34,671 nucleotides of DNA from the NCBI GenBank assembly GCA_946495905.1, contig CAMMEP010000003.1:1-34671 (forward strand). The letters run 5' to 3'. Shown piece by piece: positions 23,219 through 31,602 of the stretch (positions are counted from its first letter, which is position 1; every line of letters begins with the position of its first letter). The notes beneath the pieces were generated by a model. That model made no database searches. It was not told where the DNA came from and worked only from the letters and a program-made list of their open reading frames with translations. Source of the DNA: an uncultured Clostridium sp. GTDB taxonomy: Bacteria; Bacillota; Clostridia; TANB77; CAG-508. The translations under genes and the position numbers were made by a program.

Positions 23219-24265
23219 CTATTCTTCTGTATCCATTATTTCTTTCATGTTTTCTACAAAGTATTTCTTTTTGCCTCTATGATATACAATAATAGATTTT
23301 ATAACATAATAGATAGCTGTTATATACAAAAGTATTAGAATAATATTTACATAATTAGAAGAAAACATTAAATTTACATATATTAATCCCAACGTTATTA
23401 TTGCTATTGCTATTGTTTCTATTCCAAATATTGCTATTTTTCCACTATCTTCTTTATATGCTTTTTCTAATAGCATAATTGCTACAAATAAGACACATAT
23501 TGAAAATACTTTTAAGTCGGTTTGATAAACACTATTTTCTATATTATAGAAGCCTAAAATTAAGAATACATAGTATACAATTAAAATAATGGCAACGATA
23601 ATATTTTGAAAAATAGGTTTATTTATTTCTTTTAACTCTTCTTTTGGTATTTTCTTTTTCTTTTTGAATATATTTTTTATTTCTTCCCATTTTACTAATT
23701 TTACATTTTCTTTTTCTGAAGTAGTTGCTGCAACTTCTTCCTCTTCTTTTATCTCTTCTTTTTTGCTAGCTTCTTTCTTCTTGCTATCTGTCTTTTCTAC
23801 TTCTTTTTTACCATTAGCTGTCTTATTTGTACTTGTTTTTTTCTTTCCTTGTGCTTTCTTTTCTTCTTTATTTTCTTTTGTGCTTGTACTCTTCTTGTTT
23901 TTTGCGTCATTTGCTACACTCTTTTTGTTCTTTGTATTTGTTACTTTTTCTTTCTTTACTTCTTCTTTTGAATTAGTAGTAGCATTTGTCTTCTTTGAGC
24001 TATCACTCTCTTTTTTCTTCTTTTCTGCACTAGTAGCTGAAGATTTATCTTTCTCTGTTTTATTTGTTTTAGCTTTACTGCTTGCTTTTTTTGTTTGATT
24101 ATCATCCTTTTCTTCAGCAACAGCTTTTTTTGTGCTTTTCGTATTTGTTGCCTTTTTACTAGTATTTTTCTTTTTTGGACTATTTGTTTTATTTTCTTGT
24201 TTTTCTGTTATGTCTTCAATTTTGTCTTGTTCTTGCTTTTTTTCCATTTCGGTTTTTTTAGGCAT
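23219..24265 (-). CDS. Lys/Ser/Thr-rich protein with C-terminal membrane domain
   Basis: 348 aa. Residues 1-185 are almost entirely Lys, Ser, Thr, Glu and Asn without hydrophobic residues, a disordered region that could bind nucleic acid or acidic polymers. Residues about 215-330 contain four to five membrane segments (NIIVAIILIVYYVFLILGFY, VFSICVLFVAIMLL, IAIAIITLGLIYVNLMF, IILILLYITAIYYVI), followed by a basic tail. No family is recognised. It lies between rsmE and remA on the same strand. Confidence 0.7.
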   Translation of the reverse strand: MPKKTEMEKKQEQDKIEDITEKQENKTNSPKKKNTSKKATNTKSTKKAVAEEKDDNQTKKASSKAKTNKTEKDKSSATSAEKKKKESDSSKKTNATTNSKEEVKKEKVTNTKNKKSVANDAKNKKSTSTKENKEEKKAQGKKKTSTNKTANGKKEVEKTDSKKKEASKKEEIKEEEEVAATTSEKENVKLVKWEEIKNIFKKKKKIPKEELKEINKPIFQNIIVAIILIVYYVFLILGFYNIENSVYQTDLKVFSICVLFVAIMLLEKAYKEDSGKIAIFGIETIAIAIITLGLIYVNLMFSSNYVNIILILLYITAIYYVIKSIIVYHRGKKKYFVENMKEIMDTEE

Positions 24266-24290
24266 TTTTACTCCCCCATCTTATTTTTTA

Positions 24291-25034
24291 TTATAATTCA
24301 AATTCGTAAATAATATCACTTAGCATTACTAAAGACGCTGTTTCCGTTCTTAAAATTCTTTTTCCCAAAGTTACGCTTTTAGCCCCAGCTTCTATTAGTA
24401 TTTCTACTTCTTTTTCACTTAGCCCACCTTCTGGACCTATTATAATTCCTATTTTTAACTGCTTTTCTTTATTTAAACTTTTTAATGTTTCTTTTAACGT
24501 AGTTTTCTCTTCATTTTCATACGCTAATACTATGATATCATACTTTGGTACTTCATTGCAAATATTTTTGATATTTATTACATTTTTTATTGTAGGAACG
24601 CTATCTCTCTTACTTTGTTTTGCTGCTACTTCTGCTATTTTTTGCCATCTTTCTATTTTTTTACTTTCTGATTTAGCATCTAATTTCACAATACATCTTT
24701 CCATAGCAACGGGAAAGATATTTTTAACACCAAGCTCTGTTGCCTTTTGAATAATGTATTCCATTTTATCTGCTTTTGGAAGCCCTTGAAATAAATCTAC
24801 ATTTACATTACTTTCTGTTGTTTCAGAAATATTTTCTAAAATTTCACATTTTATATATTCTTTCTGTATTTCGACTATTTGCGAAATATAGCTTTTTTCT
24901 GTATTTTTATTACATAAAATTATTTGTTCTAGTGGTTTTAATCTTAAAACATTTGCTATATGATTTACATCTTCTCCTAGTATGGTTGCATTATTTTCTT
25001 TGAACTGTTCTTGTGGAATAAAGAATTTATACAT
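24291..25034 (-). CDS. rsmE: 16S rRNA m3U1498 methyltransferase
   Basis: 247 aa from the ATG at 25034 (MYKFFIPQEQF), chosen because GGGAGG lies five to six bases upstream; the longer frame to 25070 has no such site. It is an SPOUT-fold enzyme that methylates U1498 of 16S rRNA. The N-terminal PUA-like part includes DVNHIANVLRLK. The C-terminal SPOUT knot shows QKATELGVKNIFPV, ERWQKIAEVAAKQSKR, IGIIIGPEGGLSEKEVE and TLGKRILRTETA, all hallmark segments. It is the first gene of the leftward run before the Lys-rich protein. Confidence 0.95.
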   Translation of the reverse strand: MYKFFIPQEQFKENNATILGEDVNHIANVLRLKPLEQIILCNKNTEKSYISQIVEIQKEYIKCEILENISETTESNVNVDLFQGLPKADKMEYIIQKATELGVKNIFPVAMERCIVKLDAKSESKKIERWQKIAEVAAKQSKRDSVPTIKNVINIKNICNEVPKYDIIVLAYENEEKTTLKETLKSLNKEKQLKIGIIIGPEGGLSEKEVEILIEAGAKSVTLGKRILRTETASLVMLSDIIYEFEL

Positions 25035-25192
25035 GTTTTCCTCCCATTTGTTTTTGATTATTAATAGCACTATTATACCATAATTTTCTATTTTTTAACA
25101 GATTATTTAAATTCTATTTTCTACTTCATATTAACATTTTTTCAAACTTCATAATAAAATATATAAATTTAAATAATAAAGGATGGTGTTTC

Positions 25193-26326
25193 ATGAAAAA
25201 AATTAGATTAGCTATTGTTGGTGCTACTGGATTAGTTGGAAGAACTGTTTTAAAAATATTAGAAGAAAAGAAGCTCCCTATTTCTGAATATGTACTTTTC
25301 GCCTCTCCAAAATCTGCCGGCAAAAAAATAAGGTTTATGGATAGAGACTACATTGTGCAAAGATTAAATGAACTTTCTTTTGATAGCGGTTTCGATTATG
25401 CTATTTTTTCTGCTGGAGGTTCTACCTCTAAGAAATATGCACCAATTGCAGCTTCTAAAGGATGTGTTGTAGTAGATAATAGTAGTGCTTTTCGTATGGA
25501 TAAAGATGTCCCATTAGTTGTTCCAGAGGTAAATCCAGAAGAGATTTCAAATCATCATGGGATAATTGCCAATCCAAACTGCTCTACTATTCAAGCAGTT
25601 GTAGCTTTAAAGCCATTGGACGATAAGTATAAAATAAAAAGAATTGTATATTCGACTTATCAAGCTGTTTCTGGGGCTGGAAGATATGGAGTAGAAGATT
25701 TACAAAACGGTATTAAGGATTATATATCTGGCAAAACCTATTTTCAAGGCGAAAATGCAGATAATATTGAAACAAATATTAGCTCCACTTATGAATTAAA
25801 AAAATTTAATTACCCAATCTTTTCTAATTGTTTACCACATATTGATGTGTTCTTAGAAAATGGGTATACCAAAGAAGAAGAAAAAATGATAAATGAAACA
25901 AGAAAAATATTAAAAAGACCAGATTTAAAAATAACAGCAACTACTGTAAGGGTGCCTGTTTTTAATAGTCATAGTGAATCTATTAATGTGGAATTTGAAA
26001 AGGAGTTTAAATTAGAGGATTTAGTAAAAACTTTAACTGATTTTCCTGGAGTAATTGTACAGGATAATATTGTGACACAATTAATAAAGGGTTCCCGTGA
26101 TAATTCACAGGATAAAAATTCAAAACTTAATTTAGATTTTGATAATCCTGTTTATCCTTTAGCGGCAAATGCTTCTGGTCATGATGAGGTATTTGTTGGA
26201 AGAATACGTAGAGATGAAAGTGTAGAATCTGGCGTTAACCTTTGGGTTGTAGCAGATAATATTAGAAAAGGTGCTGCAAGTAATGCTGTACAAATTGTAG
26301 AAAAGCTGATGGAAAATATAGAATGA
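25193..26326 (+). CDS. asd: Aspartate-semialdehyde dehydrogenase
   Basis: 377 aa. It reduces aspartyl phosphate to aspartate semialdehyde in the lysine, methionine and threonine pathway. The N-terminal NADP-binding GATGLVGRTVLKIL, the active-site Cys in NPNCSTIQ, the SGAGRYGVEDL block and the late His in the VPVFNSHSESINVEF region are all present. AAAGGATGG lies seven bases before the ATG. It is transcribed alone on the plus strand, divergent from rsmE, and is the pathway partner of dapB and dapA 2.6 kb downstream. Confidence 0.96.
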   Translation: MKKIRLAIVGATGLVGRTVLKILEEKKLPISEYVLFASPKSAGKKIRFMDRDYIVQRLNELSFDSGFDYAIFSAGGSTSKKYAPIAASKGCVVVDNSSAFRMDKDVPLVVPEVNPEEISNHHGIIANPNCSTIQAVVALKPLDDKYKIKRIVYSTYQAVSGAGRYGVEDLQNGIKDYISGKTYFQGENADNIETNISSTYELKKFNYPIFSNCLPHIDVFLENGYTKEEEKMINETRKILKRPDLKITATTVRVPVFNSHSESINVEFEKEFKLEDLVKTLTDFPGVIVQDNIVTQLIKGSRDNSQDKNSKLNLDFDNPVYPLAANASGHDEVFVGRIRRDESVESGVNLWVVADNIRKGAASNAVQIVEKLMENIE

Positions 26327-26361
26327 ATGTTCCCATAAATTGCTTCGATATTTAAAAAAAT

Positions 26362-26400
26362 AGTAAGCGGGTATGCGTACTATCTTGCTAACCGCTTACT
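26362..26400 (-). terminator. Intrinsic terminator after the suf pair, possibly bidirectional
   Basis: AGTAAGCGG and CCGCTTACT form a 9-bp stem. On the minus strand it is followed by TATTTTTTTAAAT, a strong T-run, 37 bases past the SufB-like stop. On the plus strand, after asd, the T-run is weak. Confidence 0.75.
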
Positions 26401-26436
26401 TAGATTTATTATATATAATTATAAATAATGCCACAA

Positions 26437-27354
26437 CTATTTCAAAAATCCATTAATAATCTGCTCTTCTGCTTCTTTTTCCGTTAATCCTAAGGTCATT
26501 AATTTTATTAATTGTTCTCCTGCAATCTTTCCGATTGCCGCTTCGTGAATTAAACTTGCATCCACATTATTTGCTTCTATTTTTGGATCTGAAATTACTT
26601 TAGCATTTCCCATAATAATAGCATCACATTCTACATGACCAAAACATTTTGTATTTCCTTTTACATTCGAAATGAATTCTTGTACAGAATCATCTTCTGC
26701 TACTGACCTAGACGCTACATGTACACTAGAATCTTCTCCGTCCAAGTTTACATCAAATACCGTTTTTGCTGTTTGTTTTCCTGTTGTCATAATTCTTTCT
26801 GAAATTACTAAACTACTTCCTTTTTTCATATTTGCATAGGTTTCTCTTACGGTAGAAGTAACTCCTTTTATTTGTACAGATTCCATCTCCATAGAAGCAT
26901 TTTCGTCTAAGTTTATAATTGTTTGTGGATTTAGAATTCTATCTCCTGTACCTTCTCCTTCTCCATAATGTTTCTCAATATATTTTATTTTTGCTCCTTT
27001 GGCTAAATGGAATGTATGAATTCCATCATGCTGTGCAGTATCACAAGTACTATTGTGAATTCCACAACCTGCTACAATTACTACATCTGCATTTTCTCCT
27101 ATATAGAAATCATTATATACTAAATCATTAAGTCCACCTTGTGTTAAAATAACTGGAATATGTACACTTTCGTTTTTGGTATTTGGCTTAATGATAATAT
27201 CAATTCCAGGTTTGTCTGTTTTTGTTATAATATCAATATTAGCTGTTGTATTTCTTGCTGCTAACTTTCCATTTTCTCTAATATTATACGCACCCATTGG
27301 TGTTTTTTCTATATCAGCAATTTGTTTTAATAAATCTTTTTCTATTTTATCCAT
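26437..27354 (-). CDS. SufB/SufD-type Fe-S scaffold protein (minimal SMS-like system)
   Basis: 305 aa from the ATG at 27354 (MDKIEKDLLKQIADIEKTPM), chosen for AAGGAGGG eight bases upstream. The beta-helix core of the SufB/D family is clear: VVIVAGCGIHN, KYIEKHYGEG, FGHVECDAIIMG, and the C-terminal LIHEAAIGKIAGEQLIKLMTLGL with the EA..GKI block. It is much shorter than canonical SufB (about 470 aa) and has Cys residues in CGIHNSTCD. Paired only with a SufC ATPase, it matches the two-gene minimal SUF-like systems described in anaerobes. The ATG overlaps the sufC stop by one base (TAATG). Confidence 0.85.
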   Translation of the reverse strand: MDKIEKDLLKQIADIEKTPMGAYNIRENGKLAARNTTANIDIITKTDKPGIDIIIKPNTKNESVHIPVILTQGGLNDLVYNDFYIGENADVVIVAGCGIHNSTCDTAQHDGIHTFHLAKGAKIKYIEKHYGEGEGTGDRILNPQTIINLDENASMEMESVQIKGVTSTVRETYANMKKGSSLVISERIMTTGKQTAKTVFDVNLDGEDSSVHVASRSVAEDDSVQEFISNVKGNTKCFGHVECDAIIMGNAKVISDPKIEANNVDASLIHEAAIGKIAGEQLIKLMTLGLTEKEAEEQIINGFLK

Positions 27355-28091
27355 TATACTGTCCCTCCTTCGTTGCATTTCTCATTATCTGTTAACTTAT
27401 GGCATGGCTTTATCTTACCAAAAATTTGTGGTAATACATCTTCTTTTGCTCCATGCTTTTCTATTTTTCCGTTTTTGATTAAGACAATTTCATCGGCTAT
27501 ATTTAGTATTCTTTCTTGGTGTGAAATAATAAGAATAGAACCTTTTATATCGTCATGCATTTTTTCAAATACAGATATTAAATTATTAAAACTCCACAAA
27601 TCTATTCCTGCTTCTGGTTCATCAAAAATGGTAAGTTTAGACTGTTTTGCTGCAAGCATTGCTATTTCTATTCTTTTTAGTTCTCCTCCAGAAAGTCCAC
27701 TATTTATTTCTCTATTTAAATATTCTTGTGCACATAAGCCAACATCTGATAAAACATCGCAGGCATCACACACCTTTATACTATTTCCTGCAGATATTTC
27801 AATTAAATCTTTTACGGTTAATCCTTTAAATCGCACTGGTTGTTGGAAAGCAAAACCAATACCTGCTTTTGCTCTTTCTGTAATTGATAAGTTTGTAATA
27901 TCTTTACCATCAAAAATTATTTTACCGGAATCTGGTTTTTCAATTCCCATAATAATTTTTGCTAGTGTTGATTTTCCAGAACCGTTTGGTCCTGTAATAA
28001 CAATCATTTTATTGTTATCTATTTTTAAATTTACGTTTTTTAAGATTGATTTATTATCTCTTGAAAAACAAATATCCTTTAATTCTAACAT
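27354..28091 (-). CDS. sufC: SufC-type ABC ATPase
   Basis: 245 aa, the normal SufC length. Motifs in order are Walker A GPNGSGKST (about 35-43), a Q-loop in GFAFQQPVRFKG, the ABC signature LSGGELKRIEIAML, Walker B LTIFDEPEAGIDLW and the switch His in ILIISHQERIL. It powers assembly of iron-sulphur clusters on the SufB-like partner encoded immediately downstream. No sufS, sufU or sufD lies nearby, so sulphur supply is unaccounted for within the window. Confidence 0.93.
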   Translation of the reverse strand: MLELKDICFSRDNKSILKNVNLKIDNNKMIVITGPNGSGKSTLAKIIMGIEKPDSGKIIFDGKDITNLSITERAKAGIGFAFQQPVRFKGLTVKDLIEISAGNSIKVCDACDVLSDVGLCAQEYLNREINSGLSGGELKRIEIAMLAAKQSKLTIFDEPEAGIDLWSFNNLISVFEKMHDDIKGSILIISHQERILNIADEIVLIKNGKIEKHGAKEDVLPQIFGKIKPCHKLTDNEKCNEGGTV

Positions 28092-28257
28092 GATACCTCC
28101 TATTTTGCTATTTTATTATAGTTTTTGTATTATCTATTTTGTACCTTTGGAGTTATTTATTTTTTTGATTTTTCGGATTGTTTTATTTGGATTGTAAACA
28201 TTGGCTTTAAGCCATACCTATTTTATCATTTTTTTTCTTATTTTACAATATGCTCTG

Positions 28258-28292
28258 AAAAAATAGCTCTAGCAAACGCTAAAGCTATTTTT
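28258..28292 (-). terminator. Intrinsic terminator after the 153-aa gene
   Basis: AAAAATAGCT and AGCTATTTTT pair, with an inner TAGC/GCTA helix; a T-run follows on the minus strand. It lies just past the stop at 28304. Confidence 0.8.
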
Positions 28293-28303
28293 CTTGCCAT
28301 CAA

Positions 28304-28765
28304 TTATGACGGAAAGTTACTGTTATACCATACAAAACCATAGGTAACAACATTATCTCCTCTTTCAATGCCATCATCTTTTCCATCATTTTTCCACGGC
28401 GTAATGCCATGCTGTTTTGCAACATTTTCAACAATTTGCATTATTTCTTTTATTCTTTCCATTTTTTTATCGGAAAGTACAATTTTTTCTGACAACTTTG
28501 TTTTGTTGTCAATTTTGTATCTAGTTGCATCATTTGCTATTACCTCTAAGGATAATCCGTTTTTTACTTGGCTTAATACAACACTGACATAACTAAGCCG
28601 CTCCAGTTCGAGTCCAGAAAAGCTATAAAACTTCTCTACAATTTTTTGCCAAATTGCATCAGCAACTTCTAAATCATCGGCCGACTGAGCTAGATTTCTT
28701 TTTCTGTTTAGTATTTCATTTACAGAAATGTTTCCATCACCAAAGGTTTCGTTCATAGTTGACAT
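28304..28765 (-). CDS. 153-aa hypothetical protein
   Basis: A soluble, mostly helical 153-aa protein starting MSTMNETFGDGNISVNEILN, ending in a different segment KNDGKDDGIERGDNVVTYGF. AAGGAGG lies eight bases before the ATG. A consensus promoter lies upstream and a terminator downstream, so it is a single-gene unit between sufC and dapB. Arg is encoded once by CGG (ELERL), and base composition is less AT-rich than neighbours, as in the other short orphan genes. No family is recognised. Confidence 0.7.
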   Translation of the reverse strand: MSTMNETFGDGNISVNEILNRKRNLAQSADDLEVADAIWQKIVEKFYSFSGLELERLSYVSVVLSQVKNGLSLEVIANDATRYKIDNKTKLSEKIVLSDKKMERIKEIMQIVENVAKQHGITPWKNDGKDDGIERGDNVVTYGFVWYNSNFPS

Positions 28766-28812
28766 AGTATGTCCTCCTTTTTTTGTGGTATGGTTAACGA
28801 GTAATAGTATCT

Positions 28813-28841
28813 ATTATAACCTCTTTATTACTATATGTCAA
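28813..28841 (-). promoter_or_regulatory. Consensus sigma-A promoter for the 153-aa gene
   Basis: TTGACA (complement at 28836-28841), an exact 17-base spacer and TATAAT (complement at 28813-28818) lie 48 bases before the ATG at 28765. Confidence 0.88.
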
Positions 28842-28920
28842 ATACGTAACATTATTTTACATATTTTTGAATATATATAGTTAAATAGGCTTTAAGTTAT
28901 TTTGAAGGGAGTTAATTACT

Positions 28921-29661
28921 ATGATTAATATTTTGTTAAATGGTTGTAATGGAAACATGGGAAAAGCCATGATTCAGTATGTTAATACATTACCTAATTT
29001 TAATATATTATATGGAATTGATAAAGAAAACTCAAATTTATTTCATTCTATTAATAAAAAACCAGATGTAATTATTGACTTTTCTACTGTTAGTGCTACT
29101 TTTTCTGCACTTAACTATGCTGTGGAAAATTTAGTTCCTATTGTAATTGCTACCACTGGATTTTCGCAAAATGATATAAAAAAAATTAATGAGTTTTCAG
29201 AGGCAATTCCTATTTTTAAATCTTCCAATATGTCTTATTCCATTCATTTAGTTTCTAATATTGCTGCTAATCTTGCTAAAAAGCTAAAAAATATGGATAT
29301 CGAGATAATCGAAAAGCACCATCGTAATAAAAAAGATGCACCAAGTGGTACAGCACTTATGATAGGTAATGCAATTAATAAAAAATGTGGTAAAAAATAT
29401 AAGTTTGTCTTTGATAGATGTTTCCATACTTCTATTGATAATAATACTAAGAAGTCCAAAAATGAAATTGGATTTTCTTCTCTTCGAGGCGGAAGCCTTG
29501 TTGGAGAGCATTCTATTTTGTTTTTAGGAGAAAATGAAACAATTGAAATTACACACACTGCCTATTCTAGAAATATTTATATAGAAGGAGCCTTAGATGC
29601 TGCTAGATTTATAATCACAAAGAAAAATGGTCTATACGATATGGAAGATTTGGTAGGGTGA
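28921..29661 (+). CDS. dapB: 4-hydroxy-tetrahydrodipicolinate reductase
   Basis: 246 aa. It reduces hydroxytetrahydrodipicolinate with NAD(P)H in lysine and peptidoglycan precursor synthesis. The dinucleotide-binding NGCNGNMGKAM, PDVIIDFSTVSAT, the catalytic EKHHRNKKDAPSGTA block with its His pair and Lys, and GGSLVGEHSILFLG are all present. AAGGGA lies upstream of the ATG. dapA follows after 53 nt on the same strand, so the pair is probably one operon. I saw no lysine riboswitch in the 155-nt leader. Confidence 0.96.
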   Translation: MINILLNGCNGNMGKAMIQYVNTLPNFNILYGIDKENSNLFHSINKKPDVIIDFSTVSATFSALNYAVENLVPIVIATTGFSQNDIKKINEFSEAIPIFKSSNMSYSIHLVSNIAANLAKKLKNMDIEIIEKHHRNKKDAPSGTALMIGNAINKKCGKKYKFVFDRCFHTSIDNNTKKSKNEIGFSSLRGGSLVGEHSILFLGENETIEITHTAYSRNIYIEGALDAARFIITKKNGLYDMEDLVG

Positions 29662-29714
29662 TTTTCTAAAATATTTTAGTTTTACTTTTCATATATATTA
29701 GTAGAGGTGAAAGT

Positions 29715-30598
29715 ATGAAAAAAGTTATTTTTAAAGGTTGTGGAACAGCTCTTGCTACTCCATTTACAAAAGATGGTGTAAATTTTGAAGAACTAAGGAA
29801 ACTAATTGAATTTCAAATTTTAGAAGATGTAGACAGTTTAATTATCTGTGGTACTACAGGAGAGTCTTCTACCATGAGTTTAGAAGAAAAAAAATCGGTT
29901 ATTGAATTTAGTGTAAAAGTAACAAATGGAAGAGTTCCCGTTATTGCAGGAACTGGTGGAAATAATACAAGAGAAGTAATTGCACTTTCCAAATATGCAG
30001 AAAGTGTTGGCGTAGATGGTTTGCTTTTAGTTACGCCATATTACAATAAAACTACCCAAGTGCGGATTAATTACCCATTATACCAAAATTGCAGAAAGTG
30101 TAAATCTCCCAATTATTTTATATAATGTACCAAGTAGAACAGGAATTAATATCGAACCAGAAACATGTCTAGCACTTTCTAAAGTTCCTAACATTGTTGC
30201 TATTAAAGAGGCCAGTCGGAAACATATCACAAGTTGCTAAAATAGCTAGTCTTTGTAAAGACGAACTAACTATCTACTCTGGTAATGATGACCAAATAGT
30301 TCCTATTCTTTCCTTAGGTGGATTTGGTGTTATCTCTGTCCTCTCCAATATATATCCTAAGTTTGTACACAATATGGTAATGGATTATCTTTCTGGAAAC
30401 TGGCAAAAAGCTTGTGCCTCCCAATTATATGCTTTACCACTTATTAACGCATTATTTAGTGAAGTTAACCCTATACCCGTAAAATATGCATTAAATAAAA
30501 TAGGCTTTGATAGTGGTATACCTAGACTTCCACTTGTTGAATTGTCGGATAAGAATAAAGAAAAAATAGATACCGCTTTAAAAAATTTTGAATTATAA
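29715..30598 (+). CDS. dapA: 4-hydroxy-tetrahydrodipicolinate synthase, with two +1 shifts
   Basis: The three frames joined give about 293 aa, the standard DapA length. It condenses pyruvate with aspartate semialdehyde. The first part has CGTALATPFTKDG, ICGTTGESSTMS (active-site loop) and LLVTPYYNKTTQ. The frame then breaks at GTG CGG A (extra C at 30063), after which GLITHYTKIAESVNLPIILY continues. This is followed by NVPSRTGINIEPETCLALSK and AIKEAS, where the Schiff-base Lys lies in AIKEA. It breaks again at AGT CGG A (extra C at 30217), resuming GNISQVAKIASLC and YSGNDDQIVPILSLGGFGVISV. Both skipped bases restore a conserved Gly. AGAGGTGAAA precedes the ATG. Confidence 0.88.
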
Positions 30599-30622
30599 AT
30601 TTATTAAACCTTTCTTAATTTC

Positions 30623-30651
30623 TTCACATTTACAGTATATCATGCTATAAT
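30623..30651 (+). promoter_or_regulatory. Probable sigma-A promoter for the HD-domain gene
   Basis: TTCACA (30623-30628, five of six consensus bases), a 17-base spacer and a perfect TATAAT (30646-30651) lie 33 bases before the ATG. Confidence 0.7.
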
Positions 30652-30684
30652 AATATTATATTAACTTTTAGGAGTAGAATTTTA

Positions 30685-31332
30685 ATGAATTTACCTATTT
30701 TTCAAAAAAAACATTTCAAAAATGTGGAGAATACAGAAGATATTTATACCAATATTGGATGTAATATTGATTTATACATAGATAAAGATGTACATTCTAC
30801 TATGGATAAAAAATATCAATTGACAGAATTTTTTAATATCATACAGGATATTATTTCCAATGATACGGTAAAACAAATGAAACATTATAGGCAACACTGT
30901 AATACTTCTTGTTACAAACATTGTATGCAAGTTGCTTATTTTACTTATATTGCATGTAAAAAACTTAAATTAGATTATATTTCAGCTACACGTGCGGCGA
31001 TGCTTCATGATTTATTTTTATATGATTGGAGAAAAAAATATAGAGATATTGAGCTCCCTGGATTGCATGCCTTTGTACATCCTCAAATTGCTTTAAAAAA
31101 TGCTAGTCAATTATTTGCCTTAAATGAAATAGAAAAAGATATTATTGCCAAACACATGTGGCCAGTAACTTTCGGTTTGCCTAAATACAGAGAATCCTAT
31201 ATTGTTACTGTAATGGATAAATATAGTGCTTGTTTGGAGACATATTTGTATATAAGAAGTAAATTGAAAACAAAGACTTTTTATCGATATGCCTATGTTT
31301 TTTCTAGTTTGTTGCTGTTTAGGATGTTTTAG
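30685..31332 (+). CDS. HD-domain phosphohydrolase-like protein
   Basis: 215 aa. The metal-binding H...HD...D pattern is visible: His in CYKHCMQVAYFTY, the HD pair in AAMLHDLFLYDW, a His in HAFVHPQIALKNA, another in AKHMWPVT, and Asp in VTVMDKYSACLE. This matches a compact HD family common in Clostridia, probably acting on a nucleotide or phosphate ester; the substrate is unknown. The start has TAGGAG ten bases upstream and its own promoter. It is downstream of dapA but separately promoted. Confidence 0.8.
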   Translation: MNLPIFQKKHFKNVENTEDIYTNIGCNIDLYIDKDVHSTMDKKYQLTEFFNIIQDIISNDTVKQMKHYRQHCNTSCYKHCMQVAYFTYIACKKLKLDYISATRAAMLHDLFLYDWRKKYRDIELPGLHAFVHPQIALKNASQLFALNEIEKDIIAKHMWPVTFGLPKYRESYIVTVMDKYSACLETYLYIRSKLKTKTFYRYAYVFSSLLLFRMF

Positions 31333-31433
31333 AGTTTATTTTTTTATTATATTAAAATCTATATTCTTTTTACTAAACAATTCTTTTTATTTTACACATC
31401 TATTTTTAGCTTGTACTTAGTTATTAAACTCTA

Positions 31434-31462
31434 TGTGGTGCAACACTTTTTGTTGCACCACA
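31434..31462 (+). terminator. Strong hairpin between convergent genes
   Basis: A perfect 12-bp stem, TGTGGTGCAACA with TGTTGCACCACA, and a CTTTT loop lie about 100 bases past the HD-gene stop. The downstream T-run is interrupted (GCTATTATTTT), so termination is probable rather than certain. Confidence 0.55.
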
Positions 31463-31536
31463 GCTATTATTTTATTATTTAATGTTTTATTTGTATAGCT
31501 TTTTCTATACTTACTAATACCTTACTATTCTCCTAC

Positions 31537-31565
31537 CCCCAAAAGTCCAAAGGTCTCTTTTGGGG
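31537..31565. repeat. Hairpin downstream of the variable pilin-like gene
   Basis: CCCCAAAAG (31537-31545) pairs with CTTTTGGGG (31557-31565). It lies 38 bases past the stop of the gene at 31603, but without a minus-strand T-run. Confidence 0.5.
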
Positions 31566-31602
31566 TGTTTACTCTATATTTAGATATTACTTTTTCAACC
31601 TT

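Noticed and set aside
23664..24313. Phe/Leu-rich plus-strand open frames
   Set aside because: They are the antisense reading of the Lys-rich N-terminus of the gene at 23219-24265.
28766..28920. Lysine riboswitch upstream of dapB
   Set aside because: The leader is short and AT-rich and lacks the conserved lysine-riboswitch core; the only clear signals are the minus-strand promoter and the dapB ribosome site.
29715..30598. dapA as an ordinary pseudogene
   Set aside because: Only two single-base interruptions of identical type exist, all catalytic segments are intact, the length after correction is normal, and the gene is in operon with an intact dapB.
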